This document shows positions 11,801 to 22,751 of a stretch of 53,073 nt of DNA, in pieces. The position numbers and the translations under genes were made by a program. This DNA comes from Lingula anatina (taxonomy: Eukaryota; Brachiopoda; Lingulata; Lingulida; Lingulidae): contig NW_019775562.1 in the NCBI RefSeq assembly GCF_001039355.2, positions 198,568-251,640 on the forward strand, in the 5' to 3' direction. How positions within the stretch are numbered: the stretch's first letter is position 1; every line of letters starts with the position of its first letter. The notes beneath the pieces are model-generated. The model saw only the letters and a list, made by a program, of their open reading frames with translations. It ran no database searches and was not told the origin of the DNA.

Positions 11801-14800
11801 GCAACACCTCCAACAGTGAGGAGAATGTAGAGGAGCTGGCTGAACAGATACGAGCAGGAGCTATAGGGTATGTGGTAGAATGCTGATGTCATAACTCTGT
11901 GTTCACATATTATTAATAGACGTGTTAATATCACAGGCAGTCAACTTTGCCTGTTTGTGCGAAGTAACTATAAGGAAAACATCACTAGTGCTATTTTTGT
12001 GTAGGAAATGTGTGATTTATTATTGTTAATAGCTTTGCACTGTAGAACTGGGTTCAGCACCTTACTGTAGATGAATACCTCCTGGGTTAACCCCTTAAGC
12101 TTTATGGCACTCTTACTAAAGTTATTAATGAAATTACAGTGTTTCCTTTGTCATAATTTATGAAGTCTGCAGTTTGCTAATGGCTGAAAGAAATGTTAAT
12201 TTTGTAACCAGCAAGACAATTTTCAGAAAATAAAATATATAACTGATGTGATCGTTACCAGAAATATCCATTCTTTGCATTATTCCCAGTTCATGATAAC
12301 AGCAATACAATACCCTGGATACATTTATTGTGAAATCTTATGTCTGGAATATTTTTTCATATTGCTTGCAAACTATCATCATAGAGCCAGTGTCATAGGT
12401 AAATGCTGCCTGTATTTCAGACTAAAGTTGCACGAAGACTGGGGAACCACACCATCTGCCATAGATACAGCTCTGAAAGTGGCAGAGAAATATGATGTCC
12501 AGGTAAGAGTGGAGTTTTCATAGATACAGCTCTGAAAGTGGCAGAGAAATATGATGTCCAGGTAAGAGTGGAGTTGCCATAGATACAGCTCTGAAAGTGG
12601 CAGAGAAATATGATGTCCAGGTAANTATATAATATTATTAGGTGATGATCCACACTGACACCCTGAATGAGTCTGCCTGTGTAGAGGACAGTATTGCAGC
12701 ATTTAAAGGGAGAACTATTCACACGTATCACACAGAGGGCGCTGGTGGTGGCCATGCTCCTGACATCATCAAGGTGTGTGGAGAGGCCAATGTTCTCCCA
12801 TCCTCCACCAATCCCACAAGACCTTTCACCAAGAATACTGTGGATGAACATTTGGATATGTTGATGGTGTGCCATCACTTAGATCCGTGAGTATACAGGG
12901 GAAAAGTCCTTGCTGAATACCTGCCAGATTTTCAGTGAGAACACAAAGTGATTCATGAGACCATATTTTGTGAAAAGACACTGTTTGAAAGTTGCTATTA
13001 AAATTATAGTAATATACGGTATTATATACCCCAGGGTGAACTGTAGTAGTCCATTAAGGTCATATTGTGAAAAGTCTTAACACTGATTTATTTTGCTACT
13101 AGTATTTGTGGAGTGGCCCCATGTAAGTTATTAAGGCTGGGTAAGAGTCCCCCAGCAGTTTTTGAACTTCTCTGACTTAGTTCTATTGTATAAAGGGGCC
13201 CTGAACATCAACATCCTGTTGTGGATATGTCATTGTTAACATCCTGAATAATGGCTTTCATTATGAGGCTGTGCCATTCCTGCATATGATTTAATATATA
13301 AATAATTGATAAATATCATATTAAACAAAAGTAAAGGTGTATGTTAAATAGTAATTTAGTTCAAACAATCCATTATTTTGTTGTTATTATTAATGCAGAA
13401 TGAGGTAAAGAAACAATCTATATCTAATGCTTTACAAATAGCATAATAATGTCCAATTTTTTTCAGAAACTTGAAAGAAGATGTGGCCTTTGCAGAATCC
13501 AGAATTCGTGCTGAGACTATTGCAGCAGAAGACATCTTACATGACATGGGAGCTATCAGCATGATGGCATCAGACTCTCAGGTACATGCACAGAGACTAT
13601 AGAGATGGAAGTTCATCCTCACTTGTTGATAAAGAGTTACTCATTTTTATTTGTATCACTTTTGTGAAACTTAAATTTTAAAAGCATCCATTTCTCTTGA
13701 TTTCAAAATGAAAGCTGTAGATTGCTGAACACATCATGGTCAGTCTTGTATTTAGTATTTGGTTGTGACACCTATAATAAGATTTTAGTGATGACATGGT
13801 TGGCATGATATGAATGGTAACCAGTGACATTTCAGCTGGGATATGGTGATAGATGTGTTGCAATCTGATGTTGGGATAGATTTGGCAAAATACTTGCACT
13901 TTTATAATAAATTACCATGCAATCTGACATTGACCATATACTTGAACTAAATTGAATATTATTACCATTTGAGCTGAAGATGGAAAGTAATGTCTGTGAT
14001 CAGGATGAAGTGAAATACTGTCTTCTGTGTTTTGATAAACTGCAATTCCCATCAGCTTTTTAATGAATTTTTAATTTATGCTTTTTTCTTAGATTTATTT
14101 TGATACATATTACATATTAATTGTTGCAGGCAATGGGCAGAGTAGGGGAGGTGATCACCCGGACATGGCAGACGGCAGATAAAATGAAGCAGTTCAGAGG
14201 CAGACTGACAGTAGAGACAGGTGACAATGATAATATCCGTGTCCGGCGTTACATTGCCAAGTATACCATCAACCCAGCTGTGGCCCACGGCATGGGGAAA
14301 CTGATAGGATCAGTGGAGGTAGGGGGCACCTGATGGTTTGGAGTAGTGACTCCAGTCATGTAGAACAGGCTTTATTTAGAGCCTTAGCTGACTGTGTGAT
14401 TGCCATTAATTCACCATATATAGGAGTCCATTCTAATGTTCACTTCCCACTGTTACTGTCAGAGTAACATTAACTTTTCTATGATGAACTGATTGTAATG
14501 AGATGGCCTGGTAGGGTCCCATTAAAGTAAAATAACCCAGCTTTATGACAACAAATACAGAATTTGTGTATAGCAGCTCTTTAAAAAATGAAATCATAGT
14601 GCATTTCATTAAAATTCCCGAGTATTTTTGTCTGATTAATGTTTTCTTTATATGGATACTTTTGTTGAAAGAAATAAAGGTTAAAGTTGTTTCTTTTTCA
14701 GTCTGGTAAACTGGCAGACTTGGTGTTATGGCAGCCTGCATTCTTTGGAGCCAAACCCGAGATCATTGTGAAGGGCGGCCAGATAGCCTGGGCACAGATG

Positions 14801-15619
14801 GGTGAGGACTGCTGGGAAAAACTTGGTGTTTTCCAGAGCAGGGGCGGATCCAGAGATATTTTATGACAGGCTTCCAAATTATCTTTATTAATCCATCCTC
14901 CATTTTTGACCGTCTTCTGTCAGAAAAAAATTAGATAACCATCAATGTAAATTTGAAAATCTGACCGTCTTCCGGAAGACCCAGAAGACGGCTTAAATCC
15001 GCCCCTGCAGAGATAATTTTTTAGTGGTCATTATTAAAAAATAACTTTCCAGATATTCTAAGAAGTGCGGTAAAACTCATTTTGTTGTGAGTTACTAAAA
15101 TCTTACATAAATTTTTGGGACATAGGTTGAGAGTTTAAATACCATTAAAGAAGGAAGTGCACAAATGAACTAAAAATCAATACTTATGACAGAGAGGAAT
15201 TTTAAAAGACAGCTTTTGGAAAATAAAACATGTATTTATTATTATTTAGGAAATACACTTTAAATTGAGTGAAGAAATAACTGCCTCACTAACAATTTTT
15301 AAAGCAATAGATAGACAGTTTGGCAGAATAAATTGATGACTGCAATATTATATATATGTCAGAACATAATTACTAAAGATATGGTTAATTCTGTTACATA
15401 GTCATATTTCCATGCCTCTTGTTTGTCTAGGCATGCCCAATGCATCCATTCCTACACCAGAGCCAGTGAGACAGAGGAAGATGTTTGGAGCTTATGGAAA
15501 GTCTGTGGGAGCCAACTCGGTTATCTTTGTATCCAAGGTGAGCACTAGTACACCAAGGACATCAACAAGCAGGGACAGGTTTATTGCAACCCTTTGTCCC
15601 TTGTCCTGGAGAAGCTATA

Positions 15620-15653
<34 letters not shown>

Positions 15654-16743
15654 GGGATGGTGAAAATAAGGCCATAACTCTGCAGGTCTGAGAGCAGCCT
15701 TTTGGTACAAGACTGGAAGAATATCTCTCATTTTATTTTGAGCAAGTCAGGGTGGGGGCTCGGGTATCATTAATTTCACCCAATTTCTCATTGAACACCA
15801 ATCAATTGCACCAAGTTATGTGACATGGTTTGCACTGAGGTGGATGATGGAGGTGCAGAATAACTTGCCTGCTCAGAATGCTTGTGTAGAGAGCTGTGAC
15901 CTGGAGATTACATTTATTTGTGTTAGTAGAAATGTGTTTATACTGTAATTATTTATGTATTAAGCCAAAAGAGGAAGTAGCTGCGGAGTTTGAATACATT
16001 GTTTTTGGATTTATATGAATATCTTGTTCCCAATTCCAGGCCTGTGCTAAGAGTGGAGTGACGACTACATATGGGATCAGTAAGAGAGCAGTGGCTGTGG
16101 ACAGCTGTCGAGGTCTAACCAAAGCTGCCATGGCATTTAATGATTTACTGCCCAAGATAACAGGTGAGGAAAGACATGGGGAGATTTGAGCCATGGAACC
16201 CTAAGAGATTTGAATGACAAGGTGGTCTTTACTCTGAAAATGAAGCAGTAAAAGTGGTTGTATTTCAGAGAAGTGGTGATCTCTGAAAAAAACTTTAATA
16301 TTATTGACGTTTTGGTAAACGGACGATTCACCATTTGCTACCCAAGACATGTTAGAAGTACATGAATAAAGATGGGAAAATCATATATTTTAGACAATAT
16401 TGGGTTTCCTGAAATGGTTTGATTTCTTTTAATTTTTAAACTGAAAATTGAACAAGAGCTTTTAGCTATTTGGTGGTTGCAATAACAAGAATTAATAAGA
16501 TAGTTCTTCTTTAACAAGAACTATCCATGACTCCTTGTAATTGCTCCTTTGTCTGGAGTATCTTTGCAATCATTTTATCACACCTTATCACATAAATTAC
16601 AACCAGTACGTTTTTTATGTCTTCCAGTTGACCCTGACTCGTACAAAGTGACGGTGGAGACAGCTGATCACCCAGAGGGACAACACCTAACCTGTCCTCC
16701 TGCCAACAGACTGGCACTGGCACAGAGATATTTTATTTTCTAA
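2841..16743 (+). CDS. Urease, fused gamma-beta-alpha (21 exons, 859 aa)
   Basis: Nickel enzyme hydrolysing urea to ammonia and carbamate. Exons: 2841-2966, 3645-3714, 5106-5188, 5377-5487, 6503-6640, 6767-6844, 7309-7388, 7982-8087, 8716-8817, 9085-9297, 9434-9496, 10093-10301, 11745-11867, 12421-12502, 12642-12886, 13467-13581, 14130-14318, 14702-14801, 15431-15537, 16040-16163, 16628-16743. Total is 2580 nt; all phases agree and all introns are GT-AG. The gamma part begins [12 protein letters not shown], beta follows at about residue 70, and alpha from about residue 270 ([14 protein letters not shown]). Catalytic features are retained: HVHF, the lysine to be carbamylated in [27 protein letters not shown], the flap MVCHHLD and the Asp in [11 protein letters not shown]. 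The end RYFIF matches eukaryotic ureases in style. An in-frame ATG at 2769 would add 24 residues; I prefer 2841 because it aligns with the family start. It is divergent to UreG, which fits co-regulation. The 3' part of exon 14 is locally triplicated next to an N (12625). Confidence 0.96.
3341..3341. other. Single-base N after poly-G run (assembly gap)
   Basis: A run of G of about 14 bases ends directly in a single N, in urease intron 1. This is probably a contig break caused by the homopolymer. Confidence 0.8.
3896..4155. mobile_element. 260-bp near-palindromic foldback MITE with TA flanks
   Basis: The two halves are near-perfect inverted complements. The left end is AGGCTTCATTCACATG and the right end is CATGTGAACGAAGCCT; the centre is around GTTACTATAAGTTACTGTAAC. 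Both ends are bounded by TA (3894-3895 and 4156-4157), which fits a TA target-site duplication of the Tc1/mariner type. It lies in urease intron 2. No coding content. Confidence 0.88.
5578..6086. mobile_element. GC-rich non-autonomous DNA transposon (~510 bp) in urease intron 4
   Basis: Terminal inverted repeats of about 45 bp pair GTGAGCAATTGGCGCGCGCC near 5596 with GGCGTGCGCCAAATGCTCAC near 6050. The interior is unusually rich in GCGC and CG compared with flanking intron. Open frames in it look spurious. Superfamily unknown. Confidence 0.7.
6242..6450. mobile_element. MITE-like element, copy B (urease intron 4)
   Basis: Second member of the family at 1473-1678, same orientation. It begins CATTCCCACAGATATTTAGA and ends GATCTAATTCTGTGGGAG. 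It ends about 50 bp before urease exon 5, so it is close to the 3' splice site. Confidence 0.75.
7632..7855. mobile_element. Foldback MITE (~224 bp) in urease intron 7
   Basis: Left end CATTCAGATTCATACATCG and right end GATGTGCGAATCTGAATG are inverted repeats. Pairing extends inward through GTACTAGCTGGGTC / GACCCAGCTAGTAG and beyond, giving a long imperfect hairpin. No coding content. Confidence 0.8.
9575..9960 (-). mobile_element. Possible degenerate mariner-like transposon fragment with a 21-bp tandem repeat
   Basis: The segment carries GTCTGAAAAGTAACTAGACT, which resembles mariner-type terminal sequence. On the minus strand one frame gives DGWKDLITA, reminiscent of a transposase C-terminus. 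An internal tandem repeat of three 21-base units (ATAACCATCTCTGCCGTGTTA, one base over the quoted core) covers about 9794-9858. This is a weak call, since no catalytic motif is visible. Confidence 0.3.
10304..10380. repeat. GT-rich and GA microsatellite after urease exon 12
   Basis: A GTGTGT-rich tract runs to about 10365, then AGAGAGAGAG near 10369. It begins at the 5' splice donor of urease exon 12 (GTATGT at 10302). Confidence 0.85.
12460..12624 (+). repeat. Triplicated exon-14 end with its splice donor (59-bp unit), ending at an N
   Basis: A 59-base unit begins CATAGATACAGCTCTG at 12460, 12519 and 12578. Each unit holds the last 43 coding bases of urease exon 14 plus the donor GTAAGAG (the third reads GTAAN). 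The N at 12625 directly follows. Only the first copy, or one copy in total, fits the reading frame, since 59 is not a multiple of 3. Probably an assembly artefact, otherwise a real donor triplication. Confidence 0.85.
15621..15652. repeat. ATT/TTA trinucleotide microsatellite
   Basis: About ten TTA units in urease intron 19. The tract is interrupted and different in the second copy at about 22940-22972. Confidence 0.95.
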
Positions 16744-17094
16744 CCTGTCCTCCTGTCAACAGACTGGCTCTGGCACAGAGATACTTTATTTTCTAACCTG
16801 TCCTCCTGCCAACAGACTGGCTCTGGCACAGAGATACTTTATTTTCTAACCTGTCCTCCTGTCAACAGACTGGCTCTGGCACAGAGATACTTTATTTTCT
16901 AACCTGTCCTCCTGCCAACAGACTGGCTCTGGCACAGAGATACTTTATTTTCTAACCTGTCCTCCTGTCAACAGACTGGCTCTGGCACAGAGATACTTTA
17001 TTTTCTAACCTGTCCTCCTGCCAACAGACTGGCTCTGGCACAGAGATACTTTATTTTCTAACCTGTCCTCCTGCCAACAGACTGGCTCATGGAC
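16688..17094 (+). repeat. 53-bp minisatellite made from the urease stop-codon exon
   Basis: Seven full units plus a partial one, with a strict 53-base period. Unit starts (TAACCTGTCCTCCTG) are at 16688, 16741, 16794, 16847, 16900, 16953, 17006 and 17059. The first unit is coding for the urease C-terminus ([15 protein letters not shown]). All later units lie downstream of the stop codon at 16741. Each unit repeats the coding end and the in-frame TAA. The second locus at 24014-24208 has only three full units plus a partial. Confidence 0.95.
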
Positions 17095-17163
17095 ATGAAA
17101 TAGTAAAACCAACACTTAAAAAACCTGTACAATTAATCATTTGCAAGTATATGACTTTTGTAT

Positions 17164-17169
17164 AATAAA
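17164..17169 (+). other. Candidate urease polyadenylation signal AATAAA
   Basis: A canonical AATAAA about 70 bp past the minisatellite. The equivalent place in the second copy reads AATTAA, so the hexamer is lost there. A further AATAAA near 17673 is present in both copies. Confidence 0.5.
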
Positions 17170-17616
17170 CGTGAAAACAAAATCTGGATGATGAGATCTA
17201 AGTAAGAGCTACTAGTCTAAGACCAGATTTTCTCATTGGTGAAGCGAATATGTGAGCATGTCTGCAATAAAAAGGAGCTAGTTATTGTGCTGGAGACTGT
17301 GATACTGGACCAGAGCTAAGCTGAGGAATACTTGATAAAGCACCAGTATGCTTTACGCGTTGATGAAATTATACCGTGCATGTAAACTCTTAAATTTTCT
17401 GTTGTGGCAGACTGAAGAGGGTCCTAGTTATGACTAGCAATGATGACTGAAATGCATGCCTTGGCCTGTGATGTATACATATCTAAGGTTTAAAGACATT
17501 TATTAATAACCAGCGTTATTTACCAGTATCATGAAATATTTGATTACATGGCAGCTCAAAAGATTAGAAAAAAGTCAATAATGCTATCTCTTGTGAAGGG
17601 GCCAACCTTCAATCAT

Positions 17617-17643
17617 GTATATATATATATATATATATATATA
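17617..17643. repeat. AT dinucleotide microsatellite
   Basis: Alternating AT for about 26 bases, downstream of urease. Confidence 0.9.
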
Positions 17644-17857
17644 CAAATATGTTTAGTTTAAAAGTAAATGAGAATAAACTTGTATTGGTGCTTGTATTGC
17701 AGTTCAGTTACTTTTGGTGTTATTAGTGATATAAAATTACTTTTGAATTATCTACAACGAACTACAGTAAGGACAGTGTTGGTGTTTGTCAGGGAACGAG
17801 GTGAGAATGAGAGCACCGACAACAAAGTACTCCAGTCAAGTGATTTATAACATAGAA

Positions 17858-18310
17858 GTCACAAATAAATTTTTAATTAAATGTCACTCCCAAGATAAAA
17901 TTATGTGAAAGTCACAAATAAAATTTCAATAAAAATATCATTCCCAGATAAAAATTATGTGGAAGTCACAAATAAAATTTCAATTAAAATGTCATTCCCA
18001 AGACAAAATTATGTGGAAGTCACAAATAAAATTTCAATAAAAATGTCATTCCCAAGATAAAATTATGTGAAAGTCACAAATAAAATTTCAATAAAAATGT
18101 CATTCCCAAGATAAAATTATGTGGAAGTCACAAATAAAATTTCAATAAAGATGTCATTCCCAAGATAAAATGATGTGGAAGTCATAAATAGAATTTTAAT
18201 TAAATGTCATTCCCAAGACAATGATGTGAAAGTCACAAATAAAATTTCAATAAAAATGTCATTCCCAAGATAGCATGATGTGGAAGTCACAAATGAAATT
18301 TTAATAAAGA
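17858..18310. repeat. AT-rich ~54-bp tandem array, about eight copies
   Basis: Units contain GTCACAAATAAAATTTC and ATGTCATTCCCAAGATA. Unit starts fall near 17858, 17911, 17964, 18019, 18073, 18127, 18181, 18232 and 18287. It lies between urease and the D8C gene. The array is absent from the matching place after the second urease copy, where only one unit-like stretch is seen near 25930. Confidence 0.92.
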
Positions 18311-18552
18311 GTTCTTCAACAGTTTTTACACTTCACTTGCAGGTGCAGAGGTGATGTTTGCACTGACTGATATTTTTACCGGGACCTGAAATAATATCGA
18401 CCCTGACATAGATACTGTTGGGGCAAAACACATTTAATAGACATCACGGGCTTTAAATGAAGCCAGTGCGAATTCCTCTGTAACGTAATTTCTTGGCTAT
18501 AGATTTTCACGGTCTTAGTTTAGCTGAAAGGTCCACCTGTGACAAGTGGATC

Positions 18553-20989
18553 ATGAAGTGGCAGAAAATGAAACTCTTGTTCCTTGGTAAGTAGACGACT
18601 ATTTACAAATGTACACGTAATGGGACCGTGTTTTTACAATTTGCCTGACTTTAAATTTCTAGTGTTTTCTAGTGTTTTTAAAGAAAAACAAGATGTTAAA
18701 ATGTAATGTCTTAAATGCGCCCCAAATGCTGAAAGTTCACTTCGGCCCCGTTTGTCCTCAAACACAGGGTTTGCTACAAAAATGTCATTTATCAAAGGAC
18801 GAAGTTAAATAATATGATAATGGACATAAACAGAACGAGAGAGGGGAGATGTTGACCAGTCCCCAAACTTTGCTTTTCGAATGTATCACCTCCCAAATAT
18901 CTTATATAAAGGAGTGCAAATTATGAAGAGTCCTATGCTGTAATTTTAATATTCGACCGGCATGTAGAGCTTAAAGGTGTCATTCAGTGGAAATAAAGGA
19001 GTACAGGCTCTTCTGAGCAAAACATATGAGCCTGACACGCAAATAGTACTCTAACATTTTAATACCCGACAGCACGTTAAAAGTGGTAAACAAATGCTCC
19101 TTTTTTACCATCCAACTAACGATCTTGAGGTTAAAAACTGTTATAGTAATTGATTATGTTTTAGGAGTATTCTTCCTGGGTGTACAAATGTTCCCCTCCA
19201 CCGGCTCTCCGTGTAATGGTAGATATAGAGAACTTCAAGAGAGCGGGCGACATCTGCAGTCTCCATTTATCCCGGAGAAAATATGCGACAATACGAAGGT
19301 TGGATGGTATAGATTCAAAGGTCCGGCAGGTGCCAAGATGGCGGATTCAACGAATATGCCCCATTCTAAAGCTTGCTCCACAGCAATGCCCATATATCTT
19401 AAGGGAACGCACCCAGACCCAGGCTGCGACGCTGTAATTACAGGGGAGGCTTGTGTTATGTTTCGAGGTCAAACGTTCTGTAAACCTGCCATAGATATCC
19501 AAGTCCATGTGATGAAATGCTGTACACAGGGCACTGGAAGCTTTTATGTCTACTATTTGGATGGAACTCCAGGGTGTGACATGGCCTACTGTGGAACAGG
19601 TAGGTTTGTCACAGAAATTATTTAGTCTTATAAATATTTTTGTATTCATAAATAAATATCATTAAAGTATAAGCAAGTTATTTTTCATTGAAGGTTCGTT
19701 CAAAGCAGGCACGCATCCTATTTGCCCTCAACACATACAAATTAACACCGTGTTGTACTGGATTCTTATTAACTGGAGAACGAAACACATCGATGGTTTT
19801 GCGTCGTAACTGCTAACATATTTCTTAACAAAAAAGAAAAACTTAAAGGGATAATAACTGTTCGTTTTGGCCAATAAATTTTTTTCCTGGAGTAAGCAAT
19901 GATTTCCCCATACTTACCAATGGTTAATGAATCCGTTTCTACATTAAAAGTTATTCCCTGCTTTTTTTTCTTAAAAGTTTCTAAAAAGTATAGCCATCTA
20001 TGGAGGTCACGTGGTCCGAAGACAAACTTGGATATCACAATAATAGCTATAACTGCCGTTTTTGTGGTAAAACAGAATATAATATTATATTTCCAAGAAG
20101 TGTTTACAATGTTTTCATTGTGAAATATAGATCTCATACGAAGAGTTATATATTATCCCTTTAATGACATTTATTTGGCAGAGAAACAACGGATGACACG
20201 AAAACATTGAGATCTCGGCGTCTCAAGTACCTGTTTTTTTTTTTTTGCTTGGAATTATCACGTGAAGAATGCTATTTGTATAGAATATTATTTCACCAAA
20301 GATAAAGAAATACACCGATGAAAATAATGCAGTCATTTTCAGCATTTCTCTCAGTCCACGGCCCCGTATTGCCTCTGTCTTACATATGTATTATATCATG
20401 GTCATTTTCATATTTTATTTCAAAGTATTGTTTGTTTATAAGATCAATATCATGCTGACGGGGAATTACATACAGTAGTTGTCCTTTTAGAGTATTTTTC
20501 CTGCTCAATTTAGTATTAAAAAGACAGGGTTTTTTTTTTCTTCAGTAGCGTTGTGCTGTATATGGGTGCGTGTCAATTTATCATCTGAGTATTTGGTAGA
20601 GGTATTACTTAACTCTTTTTCTTACTTATTCGTACTTCTATTATCTGTATCTAACCTTTGATGTGCGTGGCATAAGTTCATATTCTCGCATCCAATGTAG
20701 CCCTTTGACATTTCATGTTTTTGTAAAATGCCATTTTTTATGAATGATTCATGAAGTATTAAATAAGTCTTTGTTTTTGTAGTCCTAGTGTAAGGGCCGA
20801 CGACCGTTTTTTTTTTTTTATTTGTAAATCTATGCCCTCCTATCACTGATAAGAATGTACATATGATTTTACCATGGTTTGTGTACTGGACATTGTGCAT
20901 TAATTCAATTTCAGGAGATGGGGGCATCACTTGCAGTCGTGACCAGAGGCCTTATGTTGAGGAGGCAACAGGAATAGAAAAATGTAAAC
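18553..20989 (+). CDS. Secreted D8C (uromodulin-type) domain protein, 5' part, 3 exons
   Basis: Exon 1 is 18553-18586, exon 2 is 19165-19599 and exon 3 is 20915-20989; phases 1 and 1 agree and all donors are good (GTAAGT, GTAGGT, GTGAGT). The joined start MKWQKMKLLFLGVFFLGVQ is a plausible signal peptide, split across exons 1 and 2. Exon 2 encodes a nearly whole D8C domain: Cys spacing plus GWYRFKGPAGAKM, KGTHPDPGC and VYYLDGTPGCDMAYCGT. In uromodulin, GP2 and many invertebrate extracellular proteins this disulfide-rich domain precedes or accompanies EGF, CUB or ZP modules. Exon 3 adds TCSRDQRPYVEEATGIEKC. Exon 3 ends in a phase-1 donor, so at least one more exon is required; I could not place it with confidence. 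A decayed copy of exon 2 is at 26712-26893. Confidence 0.8.
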
Positions 20990-21515
20990 GTGAGTACGTT
21001 TAGGCTGTTGACTTTGGTACAAAAATTGCCTTATCCCAGCTTCGGGTCAGTGGTTTGAGTTTCAATATTTCAATTAACGAATAAAGCTCGAAACAATATA
21101 AACTGGGTGGAAGTTGTTGTCCCAACTCCATTACATGTATTTTTATCTACAAATGATCACCTCACGGGTGTAAGTGGTCATAAACAGTGCTTTTTTTCAG
21201 ACACCATATATTACATATGACTTATGGTACAAAAAATACAAAATAGTAGTTGCATGTATAAGATATCCATATTTCATACTATTTATTCAAATTTACAAGT
21301 ACCCCATCAAACCCGATGTATCACTGTGATTTCCGCAGAGGTAAATTAATGTCCATTAAATTAAAACGACACCACCGAATGTCTCCAAATTTTAACACAA
21401 TTAGCATTAGAATGTGATCGTTAAAGGTTACTTGTTTAATATCGTCTGTGCCTACCGCCTACTGGTGGATTGGGTCCAGTTTTTATGAGGTTGTTTCTCA
21501 TATGCAATGGACACT

Positions 21516-21770
21516 TCAAATCAGGCACAGGTGTTCCGTAGCGTTAATATCAGGAATAAAAAGTGATTGGTTCATCCTGAGAACATTGTGTTTCTGCAAC
21601 AAATCACTCACCAGACGAGACCAGTGAGCAAGTGCGTTGTCATGATAAAGTCTGTGGTATAAGTCATCTCTTGATAATTTATTTGTGGGTAGGGGGAGGA
21701 GAATACTGAGATTTTGTTCCAAGATCCTTCAACCCTATTGGGACTCTTCAGGGTTTATTTGATTATGGGT
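21516..21770 (-). pseudogene. Degenerate Tc1/mariner transposase fragment (second-Asp region)
   Basis: The minus-strand frame contains YHRLYHDNALAHWSRLVSD, LQKHNV and PDINATEHL. These match the DNA-x-x-H...R and SPDLNPIEHLW signatures of Tc1-like DDE transposases, with several substitutions including loss of the usual Trp after EHL. No N-terminal DNA-binding part is seen. The frame ends at a stop right after the EHL block. Confidence 0.75.
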
Positions 21771-22325
21771 GTTATAATGACGTCATTTTGAATTGTGACA
21801 TTATAGTTGTGACGACATTATCGAATTTTTTAAACAATCAAAATAAATTTTGAATAAAGCTTGGCAAAATATTAGATTTAATTTTGATTAATAAACTTAA
21901 ATAAATTATTCTTCCAAAGTCTTGAGATTATTATTATGTAATTGTGATAGAAAATGCAGCGCAGGTTTCAAGTGTAAACTAAATGGAACTTGCCTCAGGT
22001 ACACTGATGCTCTTTTTTTTCAAAAGTTTCTTCAATCCTGATCATTATTTCATTTGTCAGTAGAATTATGCATATTTCTTTCATATTTTATAAATAACTT
22101 ATGAAAGTTGAATATTTCTGTTAAAGAAATACACCGCATAGCTCATTGTAATAATAAAAATAACTTTATTAACCAAACGGTACCAAAATAGGCCAAACCA
22201 TGTGTCTAAAAAGTATGCTAACACAGCAAAAAGTACGTGCTGATTAAAAAAATTTAACATGGAAAAACAAAGTTCAGTTATCTAAGGATTAGTTTTAATA
22301 AAAGAAGACTGTAGAAAATAGATGA

Positions 22326-22623
22326 TTAATCGTCTTTTATGCAATAAATATCGGGTGTGCCTTCCCTGGTTTTGAACAACAGCTTCACATTGTCTCCTGC
22401 AACTTGCCACCAAATTCTGTCAATCTTGCTTGGGAGCCGGGTCCATTCCTCAATCACTGCCTGATTGAGCTCTCTGATGTTTCCAACTGGAGGGTGTCTC
22501 TTATTTACTGCCCTGTCAACCATATCCTAAGCATGTTCGATTACATTGAGAATTGGTGAATATGCAATCCAAATTGGTGAATATGCAATCCAAATTGCTG
22601 TTGCGGTGCGTCTTGCCCACCCT
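22326..22623 (-). pseudogene. Degenerate Tc1/mariner transposase C-terminus, cut by an N
   Basis: The minus-strand frame reads ILNVIEHA, then a stop where Trp is expected, then DMVDRAVNKRHPP, GNIRELNQAVIEEW and RLPSKIDRIWW. This is the C-terminal region of a Tc1-like transposase. Upstream, a 21-bp piece containing AATTGGTGAATATGCAATCC is tandemly doubled. The sequence stops at the N (22624). It is a separate copy from the fragment at 21516-21770, because the order is wrong for one element. Confidence 0.8.
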
Positions 22624-22624
22624 N
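22624..22624. other. Single-base N: contig join between Tc1 remnant and second urease copy
   Basis: Left of the N is a Tc1 fragment. Right of it the sequence immediately matches urease intron 18 from 15303 onward. The abrupt start of homology at the N suggests a contig end. Confidence 0.9.
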
Positions 22625-22751
22625 AAGCAATAGATAGACAGTTTGGCAGAATATATTGATAACTTCAATATTATATATGTAAGAACATAATTATTAAAGA
22701 TATGGTTAATTCTGTTACATAGTCATATTTCCATGCCTCTTGTTTGTCTAG

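Larger units (their letters stand above)
16744..18552. other. Intergenic: urease 3' UTR and tandem arrays
   Basis: Holds the 53-bp minisatellite, a candidate poly(A) signal, an AT microsatellite and the 54-bp array described separately. No coding region recognised; a 60-residue frame at 17668-17850 has no family resemblance. Confidence 0.7.
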
